Positions 41,523-50,032 of a DNA stretch of 64,000 nt are shown here, one piece after another. Positions within the stretch are counted from its first letter, which is position 1. Each line of letters begins with the position of its first letter. Made by a program: the position numbers and the translations under genes. Source of the DNA: an uncultured Ruminococcus sp. (GTDB taxonomy: Bacteria > Bacillota > Clostridia > Oscillospirales > Acutalibacteraceae); the NCBI GenBank assembly GCA_900543095.1, contig UQQD01000004.1:1-64000 (forward strand). Direction: 5' to 3'. Under the pieces are notes generated by a model. That model worked only from the letters and a program-made list of their open reading frames with translations, was not told the DNA's origin and did no database searches.

Positions 41523-41885
41523 TTATTCCACTGATTTTAGCACTTCAAGCATATCCACATTTTTAAGTCTGAGAGTCATCATCAGTCCCAAGACTAATGT
41601 AATGAATGCTATTACGATTATCGGAATAACAAATGCCTCAGCTCTCGGCACAGTATTAAACATTAAGTCATCAGGCGGCACAATTGCAAGAATATAACGA
41701 TGCAGTGCATAGCCAAAAACAAAGCCAACAAGAATTCCGATTATCGTAAGCAGCATAGAAACAATAATCAATATTTGCATAATTTTATTCAGCGAATGTA
41801 CAATGGTGTCAATTTGGTTTGTAAGCGCTGTGTTTTGTATTGCGCCTTTTGCACCATCAAGCTCAATAAATTTGGTTGCCTGCAA
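41523..41885 (-). pseudogene. Remnant of an FtsX-like ABC permease
   Basis: 120 codons. The end (RLKNVDMLEVLKSVE) is the usual C-terminus of FtsX/MacB-type permeases. The piece before it reads SLNKIMQILIIVSMLL joined directly to TIIGILVGFVFGYALH. In normal family members about 40 residues separate these (an NISER-type loop and YIYREN region), and several hundred residues with the substrate domain precede them. So both the N-terminal part and an internal part are gone. No ATPase gene is next to it. Most likely a decayed permease; a short expressed membrane protein cannot be excluded. Confidence 0.75.
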
Positions 41886-41976
41886 TTTTGCATTCCTCCG
41901 GAGAATTTGACCGGAGAAGCGATGACGGCTTTTCTTTTAGCTCTCTGTTTGCCACAATAAACGCCGACTGAAAAAC

Positions 41977-42010
41977 AAAACCGCAGCAGATTCGTACCCG
42001 CTGCGGTTTT
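41977..42010 (-). terminator. Terminator after glnK
   Basis: An 11-bp perfect stem (AAAACCGCAGC / GCTGCGGTTTT) with a 12-base loop; T-rich on both strands, so it may work in both directions. Confidence 0.9.
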
Positions 42011-42089
42011 AACTGTGCGTTAAAATTTAAGTGTTTAACTTTTGATTGGCTTATTTGAAAGCTGTTTTGCTGACCGATCAAAGCAATTA

Positions 42090-42479
42090 TCAATCGTCAA
42101 AGTTTGGCGTCTGTATTGCATCGTATCCTGTTTCACCTGTGCGAATCTTTACAGCTTGCTTGAGGTAATAGGTAAATATCTTGCCGTCGCCGGGATTACC
42201 CGTGTAGGCGGTCTTTTTGATTGCTTCAATCGTCTTTTTCTCCCATTCCTCGGAGGAAACAACAATTTCAAATTTGATTTTAGGTAGTACCTGAACATCT
42301 ACCTTTTGACCTCTTACATATTCCGACATACCTCTTTGAACACCGCATCCGACCACCTGATAGGCTGTGATACCGTTCACTCCGATGTCTGTAAGAGCTT
42401 TCTTTACATCAATAAACATTTCTTCACGAACAACAGCTTCAATTTTAATGAGTTGAACTTCACCGTTATTTTTTTCCAT
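42090..42479 (-). CDS. glnK: PII-family nitrogen regulator (GlnK-like)
   Basis: A 129-residue PII protein. The T-loop region (GVQRGMSEYVRG, then QVLPKIKFEIVV) and the C-terminal ATP-binding TGNPGDGKIFTYYL are present. PII senses 2-oxoglutarate and ATP/ADP and plugs the Amt channel. The Tyr that is uridylylated in E. coli (Tyr51, in RGAEY) is Val here (RGQKV), so control is probably by ligand binding alone. It lies 18 bases after amt in one operon, followed by a strong terminator. Confidence 0.92.
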   Translation of the reverse strand: MEKNNGEVQLIKIEAVVREEMFIDVKKALTDIGVNGITAYQVVGCGVQRGMSEYVRGQKVDVQVLPKIKFEIVVSSEEWEKKTIEAIKKTAYTGNPGDGKIFTYYLKQAVKIRTGETGYDAIQTPNFDD

Positions 42480-42497
42480 AATATAAATCCTCCGTTA

Positions 42498-43748
42498 TCA
42501 GTTATCAAGACCGTTAAATGACGGATAAGCAACTTCACCGTGCTGCGTAATGTCAAGACCGACCATTTCGTCTTTAAGGCTTACTCTGATCTTGCCCGTG
42601 AGCAGTCTTGTAATACCGTAGCAGATGAGTGTTCCTACAACGGCTATGACGATCGTGATGCCGATGCCTGCTGCCTGTGCGCCAAACTGAGCAAATTCAC
42701 CGTAAACAAGTCCGTTACCTGCACCTGAGTTAATAGCTGTGCAGGAGAACACACCTGTCAGGAGTCCGCCCCAAATACCGCCTGTGCCGTGACAGCTGAA
42801 TGCGTCAAGAGCGTCGTCAAAGCCCAATTTCTTTTTGCCGACAGAAATCATCAAATAGCAAACTGGGCTTGTTGTCAAACCGATTATTACAGCTGCCCAA
42901 ATCGGAACAAAACCTGCGCCCGGCGTAATTCCTACAAGACCTGCTACCATACCTGTGCTTGCACCGATAAGAGTAGGCTTTTTGTTTTTGATGACATCGC
43001 AGAGCATCCAGGAAAGAATTGCTGCGGCTGCGGCTACGGCGGTTGTCATAAATGCATGTGCTGCAAGTCCGTTAGCCTCAAGAGCAGAGCCTGCGTTGAA
43101 ACCAAACCAACCGAACATTAGAAGCGAAGCGCCGAGAACAACAGTCGGGATATTGTGGATTTTGTAGTTTGCTCTTGCGTAGTCGTGACGTTTGCCGAGC
43201 AGTATGCAAAGGACAAGTGCCGATACGCCCGAACTGATGTGAACAACGTCGCCGCCTGCAAAGTCAAGTGCACCGATACCGTCTGCACCGAGCAAACCGC
43301 CTTGACTCCAAACCATATGAGCCAACGGATAATAAACGATAAGCGACCAGAAAATTATAAATACGAACAGTGACTTAAATTTCATTCTGCCTGCAACAGC
43401 ACCTGTGATAAGTGCAGGGGTGATAACCGCAAACATCATCTGAAACGCACAGAAAACAATATTCGGAATTGCGGCGCCGTCTGTATAGCCCTCGGTAATA
43501 GAAACGCCCTCAAGACCGAGCCAGCTTAAATCTCCGATTATTCCGTTTGAACTTGGTGCAAACGAAAGTGAATATCCAAACAGCACCCACATTACAATAC
43601 CTGTGCCGATGATGAATACAGATGTCATCATCGTGTTTACTACATTCTTTTTGCGAACAAGTCCGCCGTAAAACATCGCAAGCCCCGGAGTCATTATAAA
43701 CACTAGAGCTGCACATATAAGTATAAAGCCGATACTTCCTGCATCCAT
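42498..43748 (-). CDS. amt: Ammonium transporter (Amt)
   Basis: A 416-residue channel with 11 membrane segments. Signatures include FIMTPGLAMFYGGLVRKKN, DFAGGDVVHISSG, FNAGSALEANGLAA and CHGTGGIWGGLLTG with its pore His. The ATG at 43748 has GGAGG eight bases upstream; the longer in-frame extension lies inside the leader hairpin and is not coding. First gene of amt-glnK. Its 180-base leader contains a terminator-like hairpin downstream of a consensus promoter, which points to control of elongation. Confidence 0.95.
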   Translation of the reverse strand: MDAGSIGFILICAALVFIMTPGLAMFYGGLVRKKNVVNTMMTSVFIIGTGIVMWVLFGYSLSFAPSSNGIIGDLSWLGLEGVSITEGYTDGAAIPNIVFCAFQMMFAVITPALITGAVAGRMKFKSLFVFIIFWSLIVYYPLAHMVWSQGGLLGADGIGALDFAGGDVVHISSGVSALVLCILLGKRHDYARANYKIHNIPTVVLGASLLMFGWFGFNAGSALEANGLAAHAFMTTAVAAAAAILSWMLCDVIKNKKPTLIGASTGMVAGLVGITPGAGFVPIWAAVIIGLTTSPVCYLMISVGKKKLGFDDALDAFSCHGTGGIWGGLLTGVFSCTAINSGAGNGLVYGEFAQFGAQAAGIGITIVIAVVGTLICYGITRLLTGKIRVSLKDEMVGLDITQHGEVAYPSFNGLDN

Positions 43749-43779
43749 TTTAAAAACCTCCACATAAAGCATTACAGAC

Positions 43780-43963
43780 AAAAAACAAAGTTCACTTCGC
43801 TTTGACGAAAAATGCAAGAAAATAATTTCAAATTGCAAATTTGGTCAAAAGCCAAAGTGAACTTCGTTGTCCGTAAATATTTGTTTTTTAAAGATATGTA
43901 AGAAATGTTCCGGATAGTTTCTTTACTGTCTCGAATTATAACGCCCTTTATACTTATTGTCAA
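43780..43963 (-). promoter_or_regulatory. amt promoter and terminator-like leader (candidate attenuator)
   Basis: Minus-strand -35 TTGACA (43963-43958), exactly 17 bases, -10 TATAAT (43940-43935): full consensus. About 60 bases into the transcript a long hairpin forms: GAAGTTCACTTTGGC and GACC in the 5' arm pair with GTC, AAAGCGAAGTGAACTTT in the 3' arm (core 10 bp at 43864-43855 with 43797-43788), followed by TGTTTTTTG. The hairpin lies between promoter and gene, so it should stop transcription unless relieved. Confidence 0.7.
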
Positions 43964-44046
43964 GCGTTTTTTATATTTTTTAAGGTTTGGCACAAAAAAT
44001 ATTTTAATAGGCAAACTAACTGACGTATTTGTTCATTTTGCAGGAA

Positions 44047-45519
44047 TTATTTTTTATCATTCATTTCTTTGAGAATATCGGCAATCAGCTCACGTTCGTC
44101 CATATGATATTTTACGCCCTTAATCTCTTGGTAATCTTCGTGACCTTTTCCCGCAAGCACAATTATATCTCCGTCCTCTGCGTGCTGCATACAATATCTT
44201 ATTGCATTCTTGCGGTTTGGTACAACCACATATTTGCCGTCTGTCTTGTTTATTCCGACCTTTATGTCCTCAATTATATCCATAACGTCTTCATATCGGG
44301 AGTTATCCTCGGTTATAACAGAAAGATCCGACAGTCTGCCCGACGTTTCGCCCATTTCATAACGACGTACCTTGGGACGGTTTCCTCCTGCGCCGAACAT
44401 AGTTATAAGGCGATGGGGGTTATATTTTCTTAATGTTGTAAGCACATTTTCCATCGAAAGCGCATTGTGGGCATAGTCGATAAGCAGTGTGTAATTTCCG
44501 TTTACCTTTACAGGCTCGACTCTGCCTTTGACCTTTGCGGCTCTAAGACCTTTTATAACAGCTTCGTCGGGAATATCAAAGAAAGAAACAGCGCAAATTG
44601 CCGCAAGCGCATTATAAACATTGAATTTGCCGGGAATACCGACATCAAGAGACAGCGTTTTAAGTCCTTCGGTTTCAAAATGAACTCCGATAAATCCGTT
44701 GTCGGATAAAAGATGTTCGTTAAATGCGCACAGGTCTGCATTTTCGGAAAATCCGTAGGTGAGAATCTTTCCGTTAAAGTCCTTTGTAATATCCCTCCAG
44801 CTTTTGTCGTCAATATTAGCGGCGGCTTTTCGGCATTGCCTGAACAAAAGACTCTTGCAATACAGATATTCAGCCATATCCTTGTGCTCAACTCCGCCGA
44901 TATGGTCGTCGGAAAAGTTTGTAAATATTGCGACATCAAACATCATACCCGCAAGCCTGTTGTGTTTAAGTCCGATTGACGATGCCTCAATAACCATAGC
45001 CTTACAGCCTGCATTTATCATATTACGCATAGATTTTTGTATTTCATATGATTCGGGCGTGGTGTTGTCGGTTTTTACGGTCTTTCCGTCATAAATGATT
45101 CCGAGCGTACCTATCGTGCCTGTTTTTATGCCTGCCTGTTCAAAAATTTCAGCAACCATAGCAGTGGTGGTGGTTTTGCCTTTTGTGCCTGTTATGGCAA
45201 CTGTTTTAAGCTCCTCACAGGGATGTCCGAAAAACTCCGCACTCATTAGCGCAAGCGCAAGCCGTGTGTCGTTCACCTTTACGACGGCGACATTTTCAGG
45301 TACCTCAAAATTAAGCTCATCGCTTATTACAAGCGCACAGGCGCCGCTTTCAACGGCAGACTCGGCGTATTTGTGACCGTCGGACGTATAGCCCTTGAGG
45401 CAGACAAACACCGTGCTGTCCTTTACCTTGCGTGAATCATAGATTACATCCGATATTTCCGGATTAAGATCGTTTATCATATTATATTCAACATTTGCAA
45501 GTAAGTCTTTTAGCTTCAT
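44047..45519 (-). CDS. murE: UDP-N-acetylmuramoyl-tripeptide synthetase (MurE)
   Basis: A 490-residue Mur ligase that adds the third amino acid to UDP-MurNAc-L-Ala-D-Glu. ATP loop TGTKGKTTTTAM, the carbamylated-Lys region, DYAHNALSMENVL, and the specificity loop TEDNSRYED. The DNxR form with Arg is that of meso-diaminopimelate enzymes (DNPR) rather than the Lys type, so DAP is likely. It stands alone, away from the usual mra/dcw cluster, with its own promoter upstream. Confidence 0.93.
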   Translation of the reverse strand: MKLKDLLANVEYNMINDLNPEISDVIYDSRKVKDSTVFVCLKGYTSDGHKYAESAVESGACALVISDELNFEVPENVAVVKVNDTRLALALMSAEFFGHPCEELKTVAITGTKGKTTTTAMVAEIFEQAGIKTGTIGTLGIIYDGKTVKTDNTTPESYEIQKSMRNMINAGCKAMVIEASSIGLKHNRLAGMMFDVAIFTNFSDDHIGGVEHKDMAEYLYCKSLLFRQCRKAAANIDDKSWRDITKDFNGKILTYGFSENADLCAFNEHLLSDNGFIGVHFETEGLKTLSLDVGIPGKFNVYNALAAICAVSFFDIPDEAVIKGLRAAKVKGRVEPVKVNGNYTLLIDYAHNALSMENVLTTLRKYNPHRLITMFGAGGNRPKVRRYEMGETSGRLSDLSVITEDNSRYEDVMDIIEDIKVGINKTDGKYVVVPNRKNAIRYCMQHAEDGDIIVLAGKGHEDYQEIKGVKYHMDERELIADILKEMNDKK

Positions 45520-45540
45520 ACCGTTCCTCCGAAAACTGTT

Positions 45541-45588
45541 GTATAATTAGTATATATTAATTATACCAATACTTTTGAAATATTACAA
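45541..45588 (-). promoter_or_regulatory. murE promoter with overlapping inverted repeat
   Basis: Minus-strand -35 TTGTAA (45588-45583), 17 bases, -10 TATAAT (45565-45560). An inverted repeat GTATAATTA / TAATTATAC (45541-45549 and 45558-45566) covers the -10. Confidence 0.5.
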
Positions 45589-45960
45589 CAAAAGCAGAAT
45601 AAAAAATTAATAAATGCAATATGTCATCGTTCAGCCGTTTATTGAAACATTTTATCCTAAAATCCAAAGGACGTGCATATACTGTTTTGAGAACAAGCTT
45701 TATGTTTAGTGATTATTTACAAAGAAACGGAAAAAAGTGCCGCAAATGAGGAAAATTTATTAATAAAAACTTATATATGGGTGTTTTACCTCAATTATGT
45801 AAAAAAGAGTTGGTCAAGTTGCACAACTGATATTTGAGCATAATACACAAAACGAAAAGAATATATTTGTTCAAAAAAGCGAAAAAATTGAATTTTCAAA
45901 TACAAAGTGCACAAATCTTAAGTTTAAAATTATCAGTTTAGATAAAAAGTACAAAAGAGG
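45589..45960. other. AT-rich intergenic stretch upstream of malE, nothing recognised
   Basis: About 370 bases between the murE and malE promoters. It is AT-rich with stop codons in all frames. I see no gene, hairpin with T run, or repeat copy. Confidence 0.6.
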
Positions 45961-46020
45961 TTGAAATTTGATTGTTTTTTTGATATTATTTATTTAGTGG
46001 ATAAAGCGTGCAAAATGCAC
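45961..46020 (+). promoter_or_regulatory. malE promoter with downstream palindrome
   Basis: -35 TTGAAA (45961-45966), 17 bases, -10 TATTAT (45984-45989). A perfect palindrome GTGCA-AAA-TGCAC (46008-46020) lies just after the expected start site and is a likely operator for a sugar-responsive repressor, probably of the LacI type. Confidence 0.65.
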
Positions 46021-46075
46021 CTGTTCCATAAATCCGTTAAGGAATAAAAAATATTTTTGAAAGAAGGATATTCCA

Positions 46076-47395
46076 ATGAAAAAAATTTTTGCGGTTCTTC
46101 TTGCCGCTATGATGACAGCAACTGCATTTGCAGGCTGCGGCGGCGGAGAATCATCACAGGCTTCCGACAATGCGTCAGGTGCTTCAACAACTGACCTCCA
46201 AGTAAACGGATCAATCGTTGATACTTCTTATTTTGGCGATGAAGACAATGCTAAGCTCAAGGTATGGGCACCTGATAAGGCAGTAACCCTTGTTAAACAG
46301 CAGGTTGAAGATTTTAAGAAAGCTTATCCCGATAAGACTTTTGACATTGAAGTTGTAGCTCAGGGCGAAGGCGACGCTGCTACTCAGATCCTCAACGATG
46401 CTTCAACAGCAGCAGATGTTTTCTCTCTCCCAAGCGATCAGCTCAACAGGCTTGTTGCCGCTGACGTAATTGCCAAGGTTGCTTTTGTTGACGCTGCTAC
46501 AGAGCAGAACTCACCCGAAACAATCGAAGCAGGTAAGATAAACGACACTCTCTATGCTTATCCTGAAACAAACGATAACGGATACTATCTTGTTTATGAT
46601 AAGTCTTTGGTAACAGACGAAGATGCAAAAACTCTTGAGGGTACACTTGAGGCCTGCCAGAAAGCCGGCAAGAAGTTCATTATGGACTGCGGTGAAGGCT
46701 TCTATGCTTGCACATTCGCATTTACGGCAGGTGCAAAGATTGACGGTCTTGAAGTAAACGAAGAAGGCGATGAAATTCAGAAGTTCGTTGATTTTGATGA
46801 GGACGAAGCAGTTGACACACTTATGGCATTTGCTAAACTCATCAAGGATTATAAGGGCACATTCCAGTCGCTCAACGTTAAACAGGTTGCATCAGGCTTC
46901 TCATCAGGCACATGTGCAGCAGGTGTTGACGGTTCTTGGGATACAGAAGTTAACAAAACTGCTCTCGGCGACAACTTCGGCGCTGCAAAGCTCCCGACAA
47001 TCAACGTAAACGGCACAGACAAGCAGCTTATCTCAGCGTTTGGCTATAAGTATATTGGCGTAAACGGTTCTTCAAAGTATCCTGCAACATCTCAGATTCT
47101 TGCTTACTACCTTTCAGGCAAAGAGTGCCAGGAGCAGAGAGCAGAACAGCTCGGCTGGGGTCCTTCAAACAAGGAAGTTCAGCAGTCTGATATAGTTACA
47201 GGCAGTGCAGCTCTCAAGGCAATAAAAGAGCAGTCAGAAAACGCTTGTGTATCGGTTAACCTTTCTTCAACATTATGGAGTCCGATGGCTACCCTCGGTA
47301 ACAAGCTCTCTTCAGACGACTGGGATGCAGAAGACAGGGAAGCAACAAAAGATCTCCTTAATGAAACTATTAAGAATGTTCGTGATGAGGGCTGA
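46076..47395 (+). CDS. malE: Maltodextrin ABC transporter substrate-binding lipoprotein (MalE-like)
   Basis: A 439-residue extracellular binding protein. Lipobox TAFAGC with Cys at about residue 20, then a Gly/Ser-rich tether and a family 1 solute-binding fold (KLKVWAPDKAVTLVKQQVED, ADVFSLPSDQLNRL, CAAGVDGSWDTEV). It captures maltodextrins released by the amylases. AGAAGGA precedes the ATG. First gene of malEFG, with a promoter and palindrome upstream and a hairpin downstream. The sugar is inferred from the neighbours and the closeness to MalE. Confidence 0.9.
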   Translation: MKKIFAVLLAAMMTATAFAGCGGGESSQASDNASGASTTDLQVNGSIVDTSYFGDEDNAKLKVWAPDKAVTLVKQQVEDFKKAYPDKTFDIEVVAQGEGDAATQILNDASTAADVFSLPSDQLNRLVAADVIAKVAFVDAATEQNSPETIEAGKINDTLYAYPETNDNGYYLVYDKSLVTDEDAKTLEGTLEACQKAGKKFIMDCGEGFYACTFAFTAGAKIDGLEVNEEGDEIQKFVDFDEDEAVDTLMAFAKLIKDYKGTFQSLNVKQVASGFSSGTCAAGVDGSWDTEVNKTALGDNFGAAKLPTINVNGTDKQLISAFGYKYIGVNGSSKYPATSQILAYYLSGKECQEQRAEQLGWGPSNKEVQQSDIVTGSAALKAIKEQSENACVSVNLSSTLWSPMATLGNKLSSDDWDAEDREATKDLLNETIKNVRDEG

Positions 47396-47441
47396 TCGTA
47401 ATTAACGTATTATCGGCTCAAACATAATTTATCGGTTTTCA

Positions 47442-47469
47442 CGGGGTACTTTGGTTTCGGAGTACCCCG
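47442..47469 (+). other. Intercistronic hairpin between malE and malF
   Basis: A 9-bp perfect stem (CGGGGTACT / AGTACCCCG) followed by AAAAATC, not Ts, so not a terminator. It probably protects the malE message from decay, giving more binding protein than permease, as known in other sugar ABC operons. Confidence 0.65.
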
Positions 47470-47596
47470 AAAAATCAAATATATTATATTACATCAAACA
47501 AACGGTGATTTAAAAGCTTTTAAATGTTTTTTAAATATCATTTAGTTTAGCGCAAATGATCGGAGAGATTTTCAAACTCAATTAAGGAGAGCTTAT

Positions 47597-49099
47597 ATGA
47601 CATATGTTGAATATAAACAGCTCAATCCGTTTCAGAGATTTGCTCACAACTTTAAAAAATTTCTCATCAGTATTCCCCGTGGCATCGTAAACTTTTTTAA
47701 GGCGATCGGTAGGGCGATAGTTAAGTTCTTTAAGGGTATCGGCAAAGGCTTCAAAAATTACGGAGTTACCTTTGCAAAGGGTGACTGGGCAACAAAACTT
47801 TCATATTTGATCTTTGGTGTCGGCGACATTCATAAAGGCAAATATTATAAAGGAATTTTATTCTTTCTTACAGAAGTACTTTATGTGCTTTATATGGTAT
47901 TCTTTGGCTGGGGTTACATCAGCAAATTTGACACATTGGGTACGGTAAAAACCGGCGAAGTTCTTGACCCGGGTCAGATTATTCCGCGTAAGGTTTACGG
48001 CGATAACTCAATGCTTATATTACTTTATTCGGTATTGACTATCGTAATAACAGTTGTTGTATTTGCAATTTATATTTCAAACATCAAAGACGCTTACCGT
48101 CATGAGCTTATGAGGAAAAACGGTGAAAAGCCAACATCTTTAAAAGCAGATGTAAAAGAATTCCTTGACGGCAAATACCACATTACACTGCTTTCATTCC
48201 CTGTACTTATGATAGGCATATTCAATGTTTTGCCTCTCATATTTATGATTTTGATAGCATTTACAAACTATGACAAAACTCACCTGCCGCCGGGAACATT
48301 GTTTACCTGGGTAGGTTTTGACAATTTCGGCTCGCTCTTTGATCTCGTAAACAATTCAAAGAAAGCCACTACGTTCCTTGAACTTACAAAGTGGACGCTT
48401 TTGTGGGCTGTAGCCGCTACATTCTCCAACTACATACTCGGTATGATCGTAGCTCTTATGATCAACAAAAAGGGCATCAAACTCAAAGCACTCTGGAGAA
48501 CACTTTTTGTAATCACAATTGCTGTTCCTCAGTTCGTATCGCTTCTTCTTATGAGCCAGATGCTCGCATCAGACGGAGCTGTCAACATCTTGCTTTCGGA
48601 GATAACCGGAAGTCATGTTGAAATACAATGGCTGAACAATACGCCGCTTATGGCACGAATGACGGTAATTGTAATTAACTGCTGGGTTGGTATTCCGTAC
48701 ACCATCCTTTCTATGTCGGGTATTCTTATGAATATCCCTGAGGATCTGTACGAATCTGCTCGTATTGACGGTGCAAGCCCCGTTAAGACATTTACAAAGA
48801 TCACACTTCCCTATATGATCTTTGTAACTACTCCGCAGCTTATTACCCAATTTGTAGGTAATATTAACAACTTCAACGTTATCTACCTTTTGACAGGCGG
48901 TAACCCGTCAACAGAAAAATTCTATCAGGCCGGTTACACTGATATTCTTGTAACGTGGTTGTTTAAGCTGACAATGGATTCTCAGGACTACGGTCTTGCG
49001 GCTGCAATCGGTATTTTGGTATTTATTGTATGTGCAACGCTTTCGCTTTTGATTTACAATAATTCCAAGTCTATGAAGGATGAGGAGGCGTTCTCATGA
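47597..49099 (+). CDS. malF: Maltodextrin ABC transporter permease (MalF-like)
   Basis: A 500-residue permease with about eight membrane segments. A basic amphipathic N-terminus (NFKKFLISIPRGIVNFFKAI) precedes the first segment, which is longer than in many sugar permeases but usual for MalF. The EAA loop (DLYESARIDGASPVKTFTKI) that contacts the ATPase is intact. AAGGAG precedes the ATG. It overlaps malG by four bases. No malK follows. Confidence 0.92.
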   Translation: MTYVEYKQLNPFQRFAHNFKKFLISIPRGIVNFFKAIGRAIVKFFKGIGKGFKNYGVTFAKGDWATKLSYLIFGVGDIHKGKYYKGILFFLTEVLYVLYMVFFGWGYISKFDTLGTVKTGEVLDPGQIIPRKVYGDNSMLILLYSVLTIVITVVVFAIYISNIKDAYRHELMRKNGEKPTSLKADVKEFLDGKYHITLLSFPVLMIGIFNVLPLIFMILIAFTNYDKTHLPPGTLFTWVGFDNFGSLFDLVNNSKKATTFLELTKWTLLWAVAATFSNYILGMIVALMINKKGIKLKALWRTLFVITIAVPQFVSLLLMSQMLASDGAVNILLSEITGSHVEIQWLNNTPLMARMTVIVINCWVGIPYTILSMSGILMNIPEDLYESARIDGASPVKTFTKITLPYMIFVTTPQLITQFVGNINNFNVIYLLTGGNPSTEKFYQAGYTDILVTWLFKLTMDSQDYGLAAAIGILVFIVCATLSLLIYNNSKSMKDEEAFS

Positions 49100-49959
49100 T
49101 AAAAAGTTATAAATTCAGGCGACATCTTGCGAACGCAATTATCTATATTATCCTTGCGGTAATGGGAATAATTTGGGTATCTCCTTTCGCATATCTTCTT
49201 ATGCATTCATTCCGTGCAGAAGGACTTATCAGCGTTCCTTACCTTATTCCTCATGAATGGACCTTCCAAAACTATATCGACCTGTTCACCGGCGCAGGCG
49301 GTCAGGCTTCGATCAACTTCCCAAGGTGGTTCCTTAACACATTTGTTGTAGCTTGCTTCAGCTGCGTTATCTCTACGATTTCCGTTCTCGCAGTAAGCTA
49401 TGCATTCAGCCGCCTGAGATTTAAATCCCGTAAAAAGTTTATGAACGTTGGTATGATTCTCGGTATGTTCCCGGGATTTATGACAATGATTGCGATTTAC
49501 TATCTCTTAAAGGCTATGGGACTCACTCAGACACTCGTTGCTCTTGTAATTTGCTACAGCTGCGGCGCAGGTCTTGGATTCCAGATTTCAAAGGGCTTCT
49601 TTGATACGATACCAAGGGCTCTTGACGAAGCGGCAACTATTGACGGCGCTACTAAAAATCAGATATTCTGGAAGATAATTCTTCCGATGTCTAAGCCTAT
49701 TGTAGTATATACGGTGCTTACCTCATTTATCGGACCATGGACAGACTTTATCCTTGCAAGAATTATTATGGGTGATAAGCTCGATAACTACACTGTTGCA
49801 ATCGGACTTCAAAAGATGATTGCCACCGACTTTATCAATTCCTATTACAAGCAGTTCCTTGCAGGTTCTGTTGTGGTTGCTGTGCCTATCACGCTTCTCT
49901 TCCTCAAGATGCAGAAGTATTATGTTGAAGGCGTAACAGCCGGCGGCGTAAAGGGTTAA
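49096..49959 (+). CDS. malG: Maltodextrin ABC transporter permease (MalG-like)
   Basis: A 287-residue permease with six membrane segments and the EAA loop (ALDEAATIDGATKNQIFWKI). Starts in an ATGA overlap with malF. A strong terminator follows 16 bases after the stop, so the operon ends here without an ATPase gene. An MsmX-type shared ATPase encoded elsewhere is the usual solution in Firmicutes. Confidence 0.93.
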   Translation: MIKSYKFRRHLANAIIYIILAVMGIIWVSPFAYLLMHSFRAEGLISVPYLIPHEWTFQNYIDLFTGAGGQASINFPRWFLNTFVVACFSCVISTISVLAVSYAFSRLRFKSRKKFMNVGMILGMFPGFMTMIAIYYLLKAMGLTQTLVALVICYSCGAGLGFQISKGFFDTIPRALDEAATIDGATKNQIFWKIILPMSKPIVVYTVLTSFIGPWTDFILARIIMGDKLDNYTVAIGLQKMIATDFINSYYKQFLAGSVVVAVPITLLFLKMQKYYVEGVTAGGVKG

Positions 49960-49974
49960 AATTTATGCAATACA

Positions 49975-50005
49975 GGGCAGCAGCCAATAACTGCTGCCCT
50001 TTTTT
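49975..50005 (+). terminator. Terminator after malEFG
   Basis: A 9-bp stem (GGGCAGCAG / CTGCTGCCC) with a 7-base loop, followed by TTTTTT. It ends 27 bases before the next start codon, so the amylase gene that follows may be expressed by read-through or a promoter not visible here. Confidence 0.95.
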
Positions 50006-50032
50006 CAACAAGAATTTTAAAGGAATGATATT

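Noticed and set aside
47442..47469. Terminator between malE and malF
   Set aside because: The hairpin is followed by As rather than Ts on the coding strand, and malF has no promoter of its own that I can see.
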